This document shows positions 11,256-21,200 of a stretch of DNA of 64,000 nt, piece by piece (the stretch's first letter is position 1; every line of letters starts with the position of its first letter). The notes below the pieces were generated by a model that searched no databases, was not told the DNA's origin, and saw only the letters and a program-made list of their open reading frames with translations. A program made the translations under genes and the position numbers. Source of the DNA: Oscillospiraceae bacterium (GTDB lineage Bacteria > Bacillota > Clostridia > Oscillospirales > CAG-272); assembly GCA_015063805.1 (NCBI GenBank), contig SVTK01000002.1, forward strand, positions 1-64,000, read 5' to 3'.

Positions 11256-14200
11256 TTATTCATCGTAATCATCGTTGAAAGGATCGAACTCAGCTTCACC
11301 CGACTCGGAGAAGAAGCCCTCGTCATCCTCTTCGGGGTCCTTTTCCACAAAGGAATCGGACAGCTCATCAGTAGCCACAGACTCACCGATATCCGACTCG
11401 GAGACGTAGTTGGGAGGATCAAGCTCATCATCGCAGAGCGAAGACAGGCTGATCTCCTCGCCGTTCTTATCCAGCACGCGGATATCCAGTGCCAGGGACT
11501 GCAGCTCCTTGACCAGGACCTTGAAGGACTCGGGCACGCCGGGCGTGGGAATGTTCTGGCCCTTGACAATGGCCTCGTAAGCCTTCACACGGCCGGTAAC
11601 ATCGTCCGACTTGACGGTAAGGATCTCCTGCAGGGTGTAGGCGGCGCCGTATGCCTCCAGTGCCCAAACCTCCATCTCACCGAAGCGCTGGCCGCCGAAC
11701 TGGGCTTTACCGCCGAGAGGCTGCTGCGTAACGAGGGAGTAGGGACCGGTGGAACGAGCGTGGATCTTATCGTCAACCAGGTGATGGAGCTTGAGGTAGT
11801 ACATGATACCCACCGTAACGGGGTTGTCGAAGGGCTCACCGGTACGGCCGTCGTAAAGAATGGTCTTACCGTCCAGCACCTCCACCTTTTCCTCACCCGT
11901 TGCGGGATCGGTTACGATGCGGGTTTCCTTGCCCTCGTAGTTCTCACCGGGCAGTGCGGGACGCCACATGTTGGCATCCTTCATGCACTGAAGAATGTCA
12001 TGCTCGTTTGCACCGTCGAACACGGGGGTCATGATCTTCCAGCCCAGCTTACGGGCAGCAAGACCCAGGTGAACCTCCAGCACCTGACCGATATTCATTC
12101 GGGAAGGTACGCCCAGGGGGTTCAGTACGATATCCAGAGGAGTACCGTCAGCCAGGAACGGCATATCCTCGGGAGGCAGAATGCGGGATACGACACCCTT
12201 GTTACCGTGGCGGCCTGCCATCTTATCGCCCACAGAAATCTTACGCTTCTGTGCGATATAGATGCGGACGTCCTTATTGACGCCGGCGGGCAGTTCGTCG
12301 CCGTTTTCGCGAGAGAATACCTTGACATCAACGATGATACCCGACTCGCCGTGGGGAACACGCAGGGAGGTGTCACGCACCTCGCGTGCCTTCTCACCAA
12401 AGATGGCGCGGAGCAGGCGCTCCTCGGCGGTCAGCTCGGTCTCGCCCTTCGGGGTGACCTTACCCACCAGGATATCACCGGCGCGGACCTCGGTACCCTT
12501 CTTGATGATACCGTCGGCATCCAGATCCTTGAGGGCGTCGTCACCGACGTTGGGAATCTCGCGGGTAATCTCTTCCGGCCCGAGCTTGGTATCACGGGCT
12601 TCGTGGGTGTACTCTTCAATGTGGAGCGAAGTATAAACGTCATCGCGAACCAGACGCTCGTTGAGCAGAACTGCGTCCTCGTAGTTGTAGCCTTCCCAGG
12701 TCATGAAGCCAATGAGGGCATTCTTACCCAGGGAGATCTCTCCCTTGGAGGTGGCGGGACCGTCAGCGATAACCTGCCCTGCCTCCACCTTGTCCCCGCG
12801 GGACACGATGGGACGCTGGTTGACACAGGTACCCTGGTTGGTACGCTTGAACTTGATGAGATAGTAGGTGTCCTTGTGGCCGTCCTCGCAGCGGATCACG
12901 ATCTCGTCAGCCGAGACCTTCTCCACGTAGCCGCCCTCACGGGCCAGCACCACAACGCCGGAGTCAACCGCAGCCTTGTACTCCATACCGGTACCCACGA
13001 TGGGGGAATCGGTCACCATCAGCGGCACAGCCTGCTTCTGCATGTTGGAGCCCATCAGTGCACGGGAGTTGTCGTCGTTGCCGAGGAAGGGGATGGAAGC
13101 GGTAGCAACCGACACGACCATCTTGGGCGAAACGTCCATGAAGTCGACACGGGATGCATCCACCTCGATGATGTCGGCGCGGTCACGGGCGATGACGCGC
13201 TTGTTGACAAAGCGGTTGTTCTCGTCCAGCGGCTCATTGGCCTGCGCCACCACGTAGTTATCCTCCACGTCAGCGGTCATATAAACGATCTCGTCGGTAA
13301 CGACACCGGTTTCCTTATCCACGCGGCGGTAGGGAGCCTCGATGAAGCCGTACTCGCTGATACGGGCATAAGTTGCCAGGTAGGAGATCAGACCGATGTT
13401 AGGACCTTCAGGGGTCTCGATGGGGCACATACGGCCGTAGTGGGTGTAGTGTACGTCACGAACCTCGAAGGAGGCACGGTCACGGGTCAGACCGCCGGGA
13501 CCGAGGGCCGACAGACGGCGCTTGTGGGTCAGCTCAGCCAAGGGATTGATCTGATCCATAAACTGGGACAGGGGGGAGGATCCGAAGAACTCACGGATCA
13601 CCGTGGCCACAGGGCGGATATTCACCAGGGCCTGGGGCGTCAGGCTCTCGTTATCCTGGGTGGTCATGCGCTCCTTGACGATCTTATCCATACGGGAGAA
13701 GCCGATGCGGAGCTGGTTCTGCAGAAGTTCACCCACAGAGCGGAGACGGCGGTTGCCCAGGTGGTCGATATCGTCCACGGAACCGATGTCATGGGTGAGG
13801 CAGAGCAGATAGTTGATGGAAGCGAAAATATCGTCCTTGGTGATGTGCTTGGGGCAGAGATCGGCAGCACGGCGGCGGCAAGCCTCCTTGACTGCATCCA
13901 GGTCGCCTGCGCACTCCTCCAGGATATCGAGAAGCACGGGAATCTTGACCCGCTCGCTCAGGCCGTAGGGCTTGAGGGAGAAGCCGAGAATTGCCTCGGG
14001 CTCGATGGTATTGTTGCCGAAGACCTTGACTTCAACGTCATTCTCCAGCAGCAGGTAAACCTCGTTGATGGCGGCGTTCTCGATCTGCTTTGCGCGTTCC
14101 TTGTCCAGCTTCTCACCTGCGGCGAAAATCACCTCGCCGGTGAGGGGGCTGACAGCATCGCGGGAGAGGGTGTGGCCGGCAATACGGCGGGCCAGCGAAA

Positions 14201-15059
14201 CCTTCTTGTCAAACTTGAAGCGGCCGACCGGAGCAATGTCGTAACGCTTGGGATCGAAGAAGAGGTTATTGATCAGCAGCTGAGCCGATTCCACCAGGGG
14301 GGGCTCACCGGGACGCAGCTTCTTGTAAATTTCCTTGAGTGCCTCGTCGCCGATGGAAGAACGGCTCTCAACAGCCAGGGTCTCGCACTCGTCCTTCTCC
14401 AGGGTCACATTCAGCTTCTTCTCGTCGCCGAACATGGCGGCGATCTCCTCCCGGGACTCAACGCCCAGGGCACGGATCAGCACAGTGATGGGAAGCTTGC
14501 GGTTTTTATCGATGCGCACATAGAAGACGTCATTGATATCGGTCTCATATTCCAGCCATGCACCGCGGTAGGGAATGACCTGTGCAGTATAGGTACGCTT
14601 ACCCGTCTTGTCCATCTCGGATGCATAGTACATACCGGGAGAACGGATGATCTGGGAAACGATAACGCGCTCGGCACCGTTGATGACAAAGGTACCGTTC
14701 TCGGTCATCAGGGGGAAATCACCCATAAAGATTTCCGACTGCTTGACCTCGCCTGTCTGCTTATTGGAAAGCCGCACGTCAACCTTGAGGGGAGCAGCGT
14801 AGTTTACGTCGCGCTCCTTGCACTCCTCGACCGAATACTTGGGCTTGGAGTCGATGGAATAAGACACAAAATCAATCGACAAATTGCCCGAGAAATCCGT
14901 GATCGGAGAGACGTCACGCAATACCTCCATCAGACCCTCATCGAGGAACCACTGGAAGGATTTTTTCTGGATCTCAATGAGATTAGGCATTTCGAGGGCT
15001 TCGTCAATCTTCGAAAAGCTCATTCTGACATTGGTACCCAGCTTTTGCGGTTTGACCAT
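11256..15059 (-). CDS. rpoB: RNA polymerase subunit beta
   Basis: Beta is 1267 residues from the ATG at 15059, giving [22 protein letters not shown] seven codons upstream is in frame, but GGAGTG fits the ATG better. The rifampicin pocket reads [19 protein letters not shown] followed by [18 protein letters not shown], with the key Asp, His and Ser of the cluster present. So no classical resistance change is visible, although Ile replaces the Asn/Thr usual after MDQ. The C-terminus ends in an acidic tail (DEEGFF...FNDDYDE). It is the first gene of an rpoB-rpoC unit. The genes rplK-A-J-L, usually upstream, are absent here. Confidence 0.98.
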   Translation of the reverse strand: MVKPQKLGTNVRMSFSKIDEALEMPNLIEIQKKSFQWFLDEGLMEVLRDVSPITDFSGNLSIDFVSYSIDSKPKYSVEECKERDVNYAAPLKVDVRLSNKQTGEVKQSEIFMGDFPLMTENGTFVINGAERVIVSQIIRSPGMYYASEMDKTGKRTYTAQVIPYRGAWLEYETDINDVFYVRIDKNRKLPITVLIRALGVESREEIAAMFGDEKKLNVTLEKDECETLAVESRSSIGDEALKEIYKKLRPGEPPLVESAQLLINNLFFDPKRYDIAPVGRFKFDKKVSLARRIAGHTLSRDAVSPLTGEVIFAAGEKLDKERAKQIENAAINEVYLLLENDVEVKVFGNNTIEPEAILGFSLKPYGLSERVKIPVLLDILEECAGDLDAVKEACRRRAADLCPKHITKDDIFASINYLLCLTHDIGSVDDIDHLGNRRLRSVGELLQNQLRIGFSRMDKIVKERMTTQDNESLTPQALVNIRPVATVIREFFGSSPLSQFMDQINPLAELTHKRRLSALGPGGLTRDRASFEVRDVHYTHYGRMCPIETPEGPNIGLISYLATYARISEYGFIEAPYRRVDKETGVVTDEIVYMTADVEDNYVVAQANEPLDENNRFVNKRVIARDRADIIEVDASRVDFMDVSPKMVVSVATASIPFLGNDDNSRALMGSNMQKQAVPLMVTDSPIVGTGMEYKAAVDSGVVVLAREGGYVEKVSADEIVIRCEDGHKDTYYLIKFKRTNQGTCVNQRPIVSRGDKVEAGQVIADGPATSKGEISLGKNALIGFMTWEGYNYEDAVLLNERLVRDDVYTSLHIEEYTHEARDTKLGPEEITREIPNVGDDALKDLDADGIIKKGTEVRAGDILVGKVTPKGETELTAEERLLRAIFGEKAREVRDTSLRVPHGESGIIVDVKVFSRENGDELPAGVNKDVRIYIAQKRKISVGDKMAGRHGNKGVVSRILPPEDMPFLADGTPLDIVLNPLGVPSRMNIGQVLEVHLGLAARKLGWKIMTPVFDGANEHDILQCMKDANMWRPALPGENYEGKETRIVTDPATGEEKVEVLDGKTILYDGRTGEPFDNPVTVGIMYYLKLHHLVDDKIHARSTGPYSLVTQQPLGGKAQFGGQRFGEMEVWALEAYGAAYTLQEILTVKSDDVTGRVKAYEAIVKGQNIPTPGVPESFKVLVKELQSLALDIRVLDKNGEEISLSSLCDDELDPPNYVSESDIGESVATDELSDSFVEKDPEEDDEGFFSESGEAEFDPFNDDYDE

Positions 15060-15228
15060 AAATTCAATCACTCCATTCAATGTAAATATCGCGCCGTCCC
15101 GCCCGGACGCCGCCGAAACAGGGGAAACTCCGCCGAAAAACCGGCGGTGCAGGGATATATATAATAAGTGGACAAATCAATTGCTTTCTTCCACAAGCGC
15201 AGAATAAGCAATTATAATGCAGTATATA
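15060..15228 (-). other. rpoB 5' leader
   Basis: This is the roughly 160-base untranslated leader between the rpoB promoter and start codon. It contains a small hairpin (CCGCCG 15130-15135 with CGGCGG 15142-15147) and GC-rich sequence, without a clear T-tract terminator. It holds no ORF that I can support. A second TATAAT-like box at 15211-15216 lacks a -35 partner. Confidence 0.5.
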
Positions 15229-15257
15229 ATTATAGCATGAGTTGTCCAGCTTGTCAA
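15229..15257 (-). promoter_or_regulatory. Consensus sigma-A promoter of rpoB-rpoC
   Basis: On the minus strand TTGACA (15252-15257), a 17-base spacer and TATAAT (15229-15234) are perfect consensus. Upstream A-tracts (TAGAAAAA, CAAAAAAA) suggest an UP element. It is divergent from the rpsT promoter about 100 bases away. Confidence 0.93.
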
Positions 15258-15361
15258 GCGTTTTTCTACGGTTTTTTTGCGTTTTCTGAAGAATTTTCCA
15301 TCTTTGTACGATCGGGGCGCAAAAAATCTTAAAATTTTTTTCTTTTTTTGTCAAAAAGCTC

Positions 15362-15390
15362 TTGCTTTTTTTTATGATCCGTGGTATCAT
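15362..15390 (+). promoter_or_regulatory. Sigma-A promoter of rpsT
   Basis: TTGCTT (15362-15367), a 17-base spacer and TATCAT (15385-15390) are preceded by very A/T-rich sequence that could act as an UP element. The predicted leader to rpsT is about 80 bases. Confidence 0.75.
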
Positions 15391-15476
15391 ATATAGCTGA
15401 TAGACAGATGCGGCGGCGCAACCTCTCAGGCGCGGTCGTGTCGCAAACCATCATTCGATAAAGGGAGGTGAACACG

Positions 15477-15740
15477 TTGCCGAACATCAAATCCGCCAAG
15501 AAGCGCGTCAAGGTCATTGAGGCCAAGACTCTGCAGAACAAGATCGCACGCACCCAGCTCCGTACTTCCATGAAGAAGTTTGAGGCTGCCGTCACCGCTG
15601 GTGACAAGGCTGCTGCAGCTGCTGCTTACACCGCTGCTGTGAAGAAGATCGACAAGGCTGCTGCCTGCGGTCTCGTTCACAAGAACAAGGCTGCTCACAA
15701 GAAGAGCCAGTATGCCAAGATGATGAATACGCTCGCCTGA
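15477..15740 (+). CDS. rpsT: 30S ribosomal protein S20
   Basis: S20 (87 residues) is a small helical 30S assembly protein. Family alignment demands the start MPNIKSAKKRVKV, which places initiation at TTG 15477. AGGGAGGTGA ends six bases earlier. An upstream in-frame GTG would lie inside that Shine-Dalgarno. The protein is Lys/Ala-rich, ending HKNKAAHKKSQYAKMMNTLA. It is monocistronic with its own promoter and terminator, divergent from rpoB. E. coli rpsT also uses a UUG start, which is linked to its autoregulation. Confidence 0.95.
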   Translation: MPNIKSAKKRVKVIEAKTLQNKIARTQLRTSMKKFEAAVTAGDKAAAAAAYTAAVKKIDKAAACGLVHKNKAAHKKSQYAKMMNTLA

Positions 15741-15757
15741 GTTGATTCAGTGAAAAG

Positions 15758-15779
15758 CGCCGCGGAGTAATCCGCGGCG
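15758..15779 (+). terminator. Intrinsic terminator of rpsT
   Basis: A 9-bp GC-rich stem, CGCCGCGGA with TCCGCGGCG, has a GTAA loop and is followed by TTTTTCTCTTCC. It lies 17 bases after the rpsT stop. Confidence 0.92.
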
Positions 15780-15826
15780 TTTTTCTCTTCCCTGCCCTCA
15801 CACTATTTCCGCACAGGAGGTTTATC

Positions 15827-16339
15827 ATGAACATTTCGATTCCCCCTTCCCCCACCATTGCGATTCATGAAGTCACTCAAGACGAACTTCAGGCATGCCT
15901 GTCGGTGATTCACCATAGCTTTGGTACCGTGGCAAAAGAGTTCGGCCTGACTCGGGAGAACTGCCCCAAGCATACCAGCTTTATTCCTCTCACTTTTCTC
16001 GAAACGCAGATGAACTGGGGCTGGCATATGTACGGTCTTTACGCCGGCGAAAAGATCATCGGCTATGTATCGCTGTCGAAGGAAGGCGAAGTCGCCTTTG
16101 CGCTGCACAACCTGGCGGTTCTGCCCGAGTACCGCCACCGCGGTTTTGGCAAGCTTCTGCTGGATCATGTCAAGGGCGAGATGCGTGCCATGGGCGGGAA
16201 AACGCTCAAACTCGGCATCATCGAGGAGAGCACCGTACTCAAGAACTGGTACATCTCCCACGGATTTGTACACACGGGGACGAAGAAATTCGACCATCTT
16301 CCCTTCACCAGCGGATATCTGGAATGGAAGGCAGACTAA
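15827..16339 (+). CDS. GNAT family N-acetyltransferase
   Basis: This 170-residue protein has the GNAT fold signature. Motif A, LAVLPEYRHRGFGKLLLDHV, at about 100-119 carries the R-x-x-G-x-G pyrophosphate-binding loop for acetyl-CoA. It is followed by a C-terminal region with KNWYISHGF, as is usual for motif B. AGGAGG is six bases from the ATG. The acyl acceptor cannot be told from sequence. It lies between the rpsT terminator and a bidirectional terminator, so it is probably a single-gene unit or fed by rpsT read-through. Confidence 0.88.
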   Translation: MNISIPPSPTIAIHEVTQDELQACLSVIHHSFGTVAKEFGLTRENCPKHTSFIPLTFLETQMNWGWHMYGLYAGEKIIGYVSLSKEGEVAFALHNLAVLPEYRHRGFGKLLLDHVKGEMRAMGGKTLKLGIIEESTVLKNWYISHGFVHTGTKKFDHLPFTSGYLEWKAD

Positions 16340-16343
16340 CAAA

Positions 16344-16376
16344 AGAAGAAGCCGCGTCTGTGACGCGGCTTCTTCT
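16344..16376. terminator. Bidirectional terminator between convergent genes
   Basis: A perfect 15-bp stem (16344-16358 with 16362-16376) has a three-base loop. T-rich flanks on both strands allow it to end both the plus-strand GNAT gene and the minus-strand lipoprotein gene, whose stop codons lie within a few bases of it. Confidence 0.92.
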
Positions 16377-16377
16377 T

Positions 16378-18216
16378 TTAGTAGGCCGGGGAAATAATTC
16401 TCGCCTTATAGAAGGCACGGTCCCGGAAGACGATCTTCTTCGTCTCCCATCCCCCCGATTCCTTGGGTGTGAAGATCGCGAGGGTATCGGTATCGTGTTC
16501 CTTGTACACCTTTGTAGCGGCACTCCGCACTACGGTTCCATCGGGGAAATTGCCGATGGATTTTGTTCCGCTGACATAGAGGGGAGCCTTCATTTCGGTG
16601 CACTGCCCCGTGGTTTTATCCACACGGAGAAGCTTGGCCGCGGCAACCCACATCACAGCAGGCTGGTTCGGATCAGGCTGCAGGTCATGTCCACTCTTGC
16701 AGGGCAGGCCGATCCGCAGAGATTCCACCTCAGTGATGGTGGGATATGCGGCAGCTCCGCCGATGCGGTAGGCGCAGATCTCATTATGGCCCAACCCCCA
16801 CAGCACCCCGAGGGTATCGTCCCATACCACACCGTGGGCACCGGGCAGAAGCGCCTCGGCATAGGTACGGTTATTCTTCCCCTGGGAAGCGGCATAGACC
16901 CGGATCCCTGCCACATCATCATTGCCGTTTCCGCTGGAGGCAACTGCCACGTTGCCCCCCGGAAGAAGCTCAATGGAATGGGGACCGATCTTGTCCGTGG
17001 TGTTCCAGACGCATTCCCCGTCAGGGAAGGAAGCCACGCCCATAAAGCCGGCGGAGGAGGTGACGCAAAGCAGGAAACGGCCGCTCACCCCGTCATAGCG
17101 AAGCTTAGCTTCGTCCACTGAAGTGCCAAAGCCGTCGGTGTTGAATCCAAGGGCTGCGGTGGGACTCCACCGCCAAAGAACAGCCTCCTTCGCCTTGGGA
17201 TCGGCGGCATCGAGATCGATGATTGCCACCTCGGCGTTTTTCTGATCGGTAAGCGCTACCGCACGTTTGCCTTCCAACAGCGGAATCTCAGGAATTTCTG
17301 CCGTCTCCAGAGTACAGGTGATCTGCATATCGGCGCAAAAATCGATTTTGGTCTCATAGGGCAAATCGGTGAGGTGATGGGCAATCAACCCGCGGACAGT
17401 GCGTACCAGTGTAGACGAGTCGGCAGACACCGCTCCGATGATACAAAGATTTACGCCATCGAAGGCAACGGGAACATCTCCTGTCCCGCCCCGGGCAGTT
17501 TTGCCCAGGCGGATCTCATAAGGGGCAGCGGGCGCACTGTCATCCACAACCTGCAGGGATACCCCGCAGGCTTCCCGGACAGCCTCGCAGAACAGTTCGG
17601 CGGCATATTGGGTATAGCGGTCACTGCCGGCGGGGATCACCACACAATAGTCGGCAATGGGGTGTCCCGCCACCGAAAGCTCGGCAGGATAGTTACCGGC
17701 GGTGATGAAATGCAGATCTGCCGGCAGAGCAAGCGCCGCCCCTGACCCCATGAAGTTCGCAATGAAGTATTCCACCGCCTCGGCGGTTTGGGCAGGACTT
17801 CCCCCGAGAATTACCACGCGGGGGCCGCTGACTGCGATGACATAATCTTCCGCCAGAAGTCCTTCGGCAAATTGCCTGGATTCTGCACGGTTGGTGGCAC
17901 CCACCAAGATCTCGGGGGTGCCAGTGGGGATATCCGCCTCAGATCTCGCCCAGTCGGTGGTCAGCTCCGGAGCACTGCCAAACTGCGCCAACAGTGCAGA
18001 ATACAGACGGGTGGCAGCAGATACCTCTTCCGCAGCCCCGCCATCGGCACGAACGATCCGATACTGCCCCATATCCACGGACATCATCACCGGGGCAGCC
18101 GTGGTTTCGGGGGCAGAGGTATCTCCTGGCACGCCGGAGGGCGTCTCACCGCCGCAGGCACAAGCAGCGCACAGCAGACAGACAAGCATAAACAGAGCAA
18201 GCACTTTTTTGATCAT
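16378..18216 (-). CDS. Putative lipoprotein with C-terminal beta-propeller-like region
   Basis: This 612-residue protein is likely exported and lipid-anchored. MIKKVLALFMLVCLLCAACAC is a type II signal peptide with the modified Cys at about 19 or 21, followed by a low-complexity linker (GDTSAPETTAAP). The N-terminal half (to about 320) has two alpha/beta-like repeats, including EILVGATNRAESRQFAEGL and EIRLGKTARGGTG. The second half has short repeats with Trp and His-Ser (LWRWSPTAALGF, IGPHSIELLPGGNVAVASS, PGAHGVVWDDTLGVLWGLGH), suggesting a beta-propeller like DUF6528. I do not recognise its substrate. The ATG at 18216 is preferred to an upstream TTG. It follows polC by 26 bases on the same strand. 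Confidence 0.72.
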   Translation of the reverse strand: MIKKVLALFMLVCLLCAACACGGETPSGVPGDTSAPETTAAPVMMSVDMGQYRIVRADGGAAEEVSAATRLYSALLAQFGSAPELTTDWARSEADIPTGTPEILVGATNRAESRQFAEGLLAEDYVIAVSGPRVVILGGSPAQTAEAVEYFIANFMGSGAALALPADLHFITAGNYPAELSVAGHPIADYCVVIPAGSDRYTQYAAELFCEAVREACGVSLQVVDDSAPAAPYEIRLGKTARGGTGDVPVAFDGVNLCIIGAVSADSSTLVRTVRGLIAHHLTDLPYETKIDFCADMQITCTLETAEIPEIPLLEGKRAVALTDQKNAEVAIIDLDAADPKAKEAVLWRWSPTAALGFNTDGFGTSVDEAKLRYDGVSGRFLLCVTSSAGFMGVASFPDGECVWNTTDKIGPHSIELLPGGNVAVASSGNGNDDVAGIRVYAASQGKNNRTYAEALLPGAHGVVWDDTLGVLWGLGHNEICAYRIGGAAAYPTITEVESLRIGLPCKSGHDLQPDPNQPAVMWVAAAKLLRVDKTTGQCTEMKAPLYVSGTKSIGNFPDGTVVRSAATKVYKEHDTDTLAIFTPKESGGWETKKIVFRDRAFYKARIISPAY

Positions 18217-18242
18217 AATGCTTTTCCTCAATTCAGCAAAAA

Positions 18243-21200
18243 TTAGAACAGGGTCAGCTGGTTGGTTTCGTTCAGACCGTCCAGGACACCGTTGCGGCGC
18301 AGGATCTCCATGACACTCTTGGTAAGCTTCGCCTTGATGCGCAGCTCCTCCACCGAGTAGATCACGTCCTTATCCCGCGCCTCGATGATGCTGGCGGCGG
18401 CGTTGTCGCCTACACCGGAGAGCGCCGAGAAGGGCATCCGGATGGCATCCCCCTCGGGCAGGAAGGCTTTGGCGTCCGACTTGGTCAGGCTCACCGGCAG
18501 GAAGCGCACGCCACGGGCCATGGCCTCCATGATCAGCTGCAGGGAGGACACCATGGCCTGTTCCTTGGCGGTGGCATCCATGCCCTTGGCCTCAATATCG
18601 GCAATGGCACGCTTTACCGCGCCCTTACCCCCCGCCACGATTTCGCCGTCAAAACCGCCGGGGGCGGCGGTGAAGTAGGCTGCGTAGAAGTGCATGGGAT
18701 AGTGAACCTTGTACCAGGCAAACTGGATAGCCTGCCGCACATAGGCGGCGGCATGGGCCTTGGGGAACATATACTTGATCTTTTTACAGGAGTCGAGATA
18801 CCACTCGGGCACCCCGGCTTCCCGCATAGCAGCCTCGAATTCGGGGGTGAGGCCCCTGCCCTTGCGAACAAACTCCATGATCTTGAAGGAAAGGCTCTTC
18901 TCCACCCCGTAGTTGATCAGCGCCAGCATGATGGAGTCACGGGTACCGATGACGTTGGAAATGGTACAGGTGCCGGCCTTGATGAGATCCTGGGCGTTGC
19001 CCAGCCACACGTCGGTGCCGTGGGACAGGCCGGAGATCTGCAGCAGGTCGGAGAAGTTCTTGGGCTTTGCGTCCAGCAGCATCTGCTGCACGAAACGGGT
19101 ACCAAACTCAGGCAGGCCCCAGGTGCCCAGCTGACAGCCTCCGATGTCCTCAGGGGTCACCCCCATGGACTTGGTGGAGAGGAAGAGCTCATACACCGCA
19201 GGGTCGTTGAGCTGGATATCGGTGACGGGGATCCCCGTGTACCGCTCCAGAATCTTGAGTTTGGTGGGCATATCGTGTCCCAGCTCGTCCAGCTTGAGGA
19301 TGGTATCGTGGAGATAGGAGAAGGCGAAGTGGGTGGTCACGATGTCGGAATTGGGGTCATCAGCCGGATGCTGGACCGGGGTGAAATCGTACACATCGTA
19401 CTCTCTGGGGACGACGATGATGCCGCCGGGGTGCTGACCGGTGGTGCGCTTGATGCCCACACAGTTCTCCACCAGGCGGTTCATTTCGGCCTTATTGGCC
19501 CACAGCCCTTTCCCTTCCAGGTACTTGGCCACAAAGCCGTAGGCGGTCTTGGAGGCAAGGGTGCCCAGAGTTCCGGCGCGGAACACGTTCTCGGCACCGA
19601 AAAGCTGCTCGGTATACTTATGTACCTTGCCCTGCACGTCCCCGGAGAAGTTCAGGTCGATATCGGGGGATTTGTCGCCGTAGAAGCCAAGGAACGTCTC
19701 GAAGGGAATATCGTGCCCCTCGTTGATAAGGTGCGTACCGCAGACGGGGCAGTCCCGGTCGGGAAGGTCATAGCCTGAGCCCACGGATTTGGTCAGGGCC
19801 ACCAGCTCGCTGTCTTCCTTCCCCGCCTTGGCACTCTGCTCGGCATCGGTGAAGGTATTGTAGCGACATTTGGGGCAGTAATAGTGGGGCGGGAGGGGAT
19901 TGACCTCCGAAATACCCGACATAGTGGCAACAAAGGAAGATCCCACCGAACCGCGGGAGCCCACCATATACCCGAGGCTCTCGGAATAGGCTACCAGCTT
20001 CTGGGCGATCATGTACAGCACCGCAAAGCCGTGCTTGATGATGGAAGTCAGCTCGCGGTCAAGCCGCTCGGTGACATATTCGGGAAGCTCGTCCCCGTAC
20101 ATGGAGCGGGCGCGGTTCCAGCAAAGGCTCTGCAGCTCTTCCTCGGCACCGTACATCTTGGGGGTATAGTTTCCCCGGGGAATGGGGCGCACTTCCTCGA
20201 TCATGTCGTTGATCTTGTTGGGGTTGGTGACCACCACCTCGTAGGCAGTCTCCTCCCCCAGGTAAGCAAACTCCGCCAGCATCTCCTCGGTGGTGCGGAA
20301 ATAGAGCCCCACATCCCGGTCGGCGTCCGAAAACTTCATGCCGGACAGCAGGATCTTGCGGAAGATTTCATCCTCGGGGTTGAGGAAGTGAGCGTCACAA
20401 GTCGCCACCACGGGCTTGCCCAGCTTTTTGCCCAAAGCTACAATCTTACGGTTCAGATCCCGCAGGCCCTCGTCGTCGGCCACCGTTCCCTTCTGTACCA
20501 GGAAGCGGTTGTTGCAGATGGGCTGGATCTCCAGATAGTCATAAAACTCAGCAATCTGCTCGATCTCGGCCTGGGGGCGATTCTCCAAGATCGCGGTAAA
20601 CAGCTCACCCGCCTCGCAGGCAGAGCCGATGAGAAGCCCCTCACGCATCTCGGACAGGAGGGATTTGGGCAGGCGCGGGTTGCGGCGGTAATACTGCAGA
20701 TAGCCCGCTGAGATGAGCTTGTACAGGTTCTTCATTCCCGCCTGGTTCCGCACCAGCAGGATCTGGTGGAAGGTGCGCAGCTTCAAGGGGTCGGCGTGCT
20801 CACTCATGTCGGTGATCATATCCGCGAAGTTGTTGAGTCCCTCGGTTTTCATGCGCTCCACCATGCAGGCGAAGATTCGTGCCAGCATCTCAGCATCGTC
20901 ACAGGCTCGGTGGTGATCAAAGTCGCCCAGGCCGTAATGCTCGGCCAGCACATCCAGCTTGTGCCGCTTGAGGTCGGGATTCAGATGGCGGGACAGGGCG
21001 ACGGTGTCCAGGTAATCGTTATTGAAGGGGAGTCCGCAGGCCTCGGCGGCGGTGCGGACGAAGGAAATGTCAAAGTTCGCGTTGTGGGCCACCATCAGAC
21101 GGTCACCAACAAAGGCAAGGAACTGGGGCAGAACCTCCTCAATGGGGGGACAGTCTGCCACCATTTCGTCGGTGATCCCCGTCAGCTCCACAATATTGGG

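Noticed and set aside
11256-15059. Possible rifampicin-resistance change in rpoB (Ile after MDQ, Pro after GSS)
   Set aside because: The classical Asp, His and Ser positions are normal, and variation at these two sites is seen among Firmicutes; there is no basis for a resistance claim.
15211-15216. A second TATAAT downstream of the rpoB promoter
   Set aside because: There is no -35 at suitable distance; the perfect promoter at 15229-15257 is sufficient.
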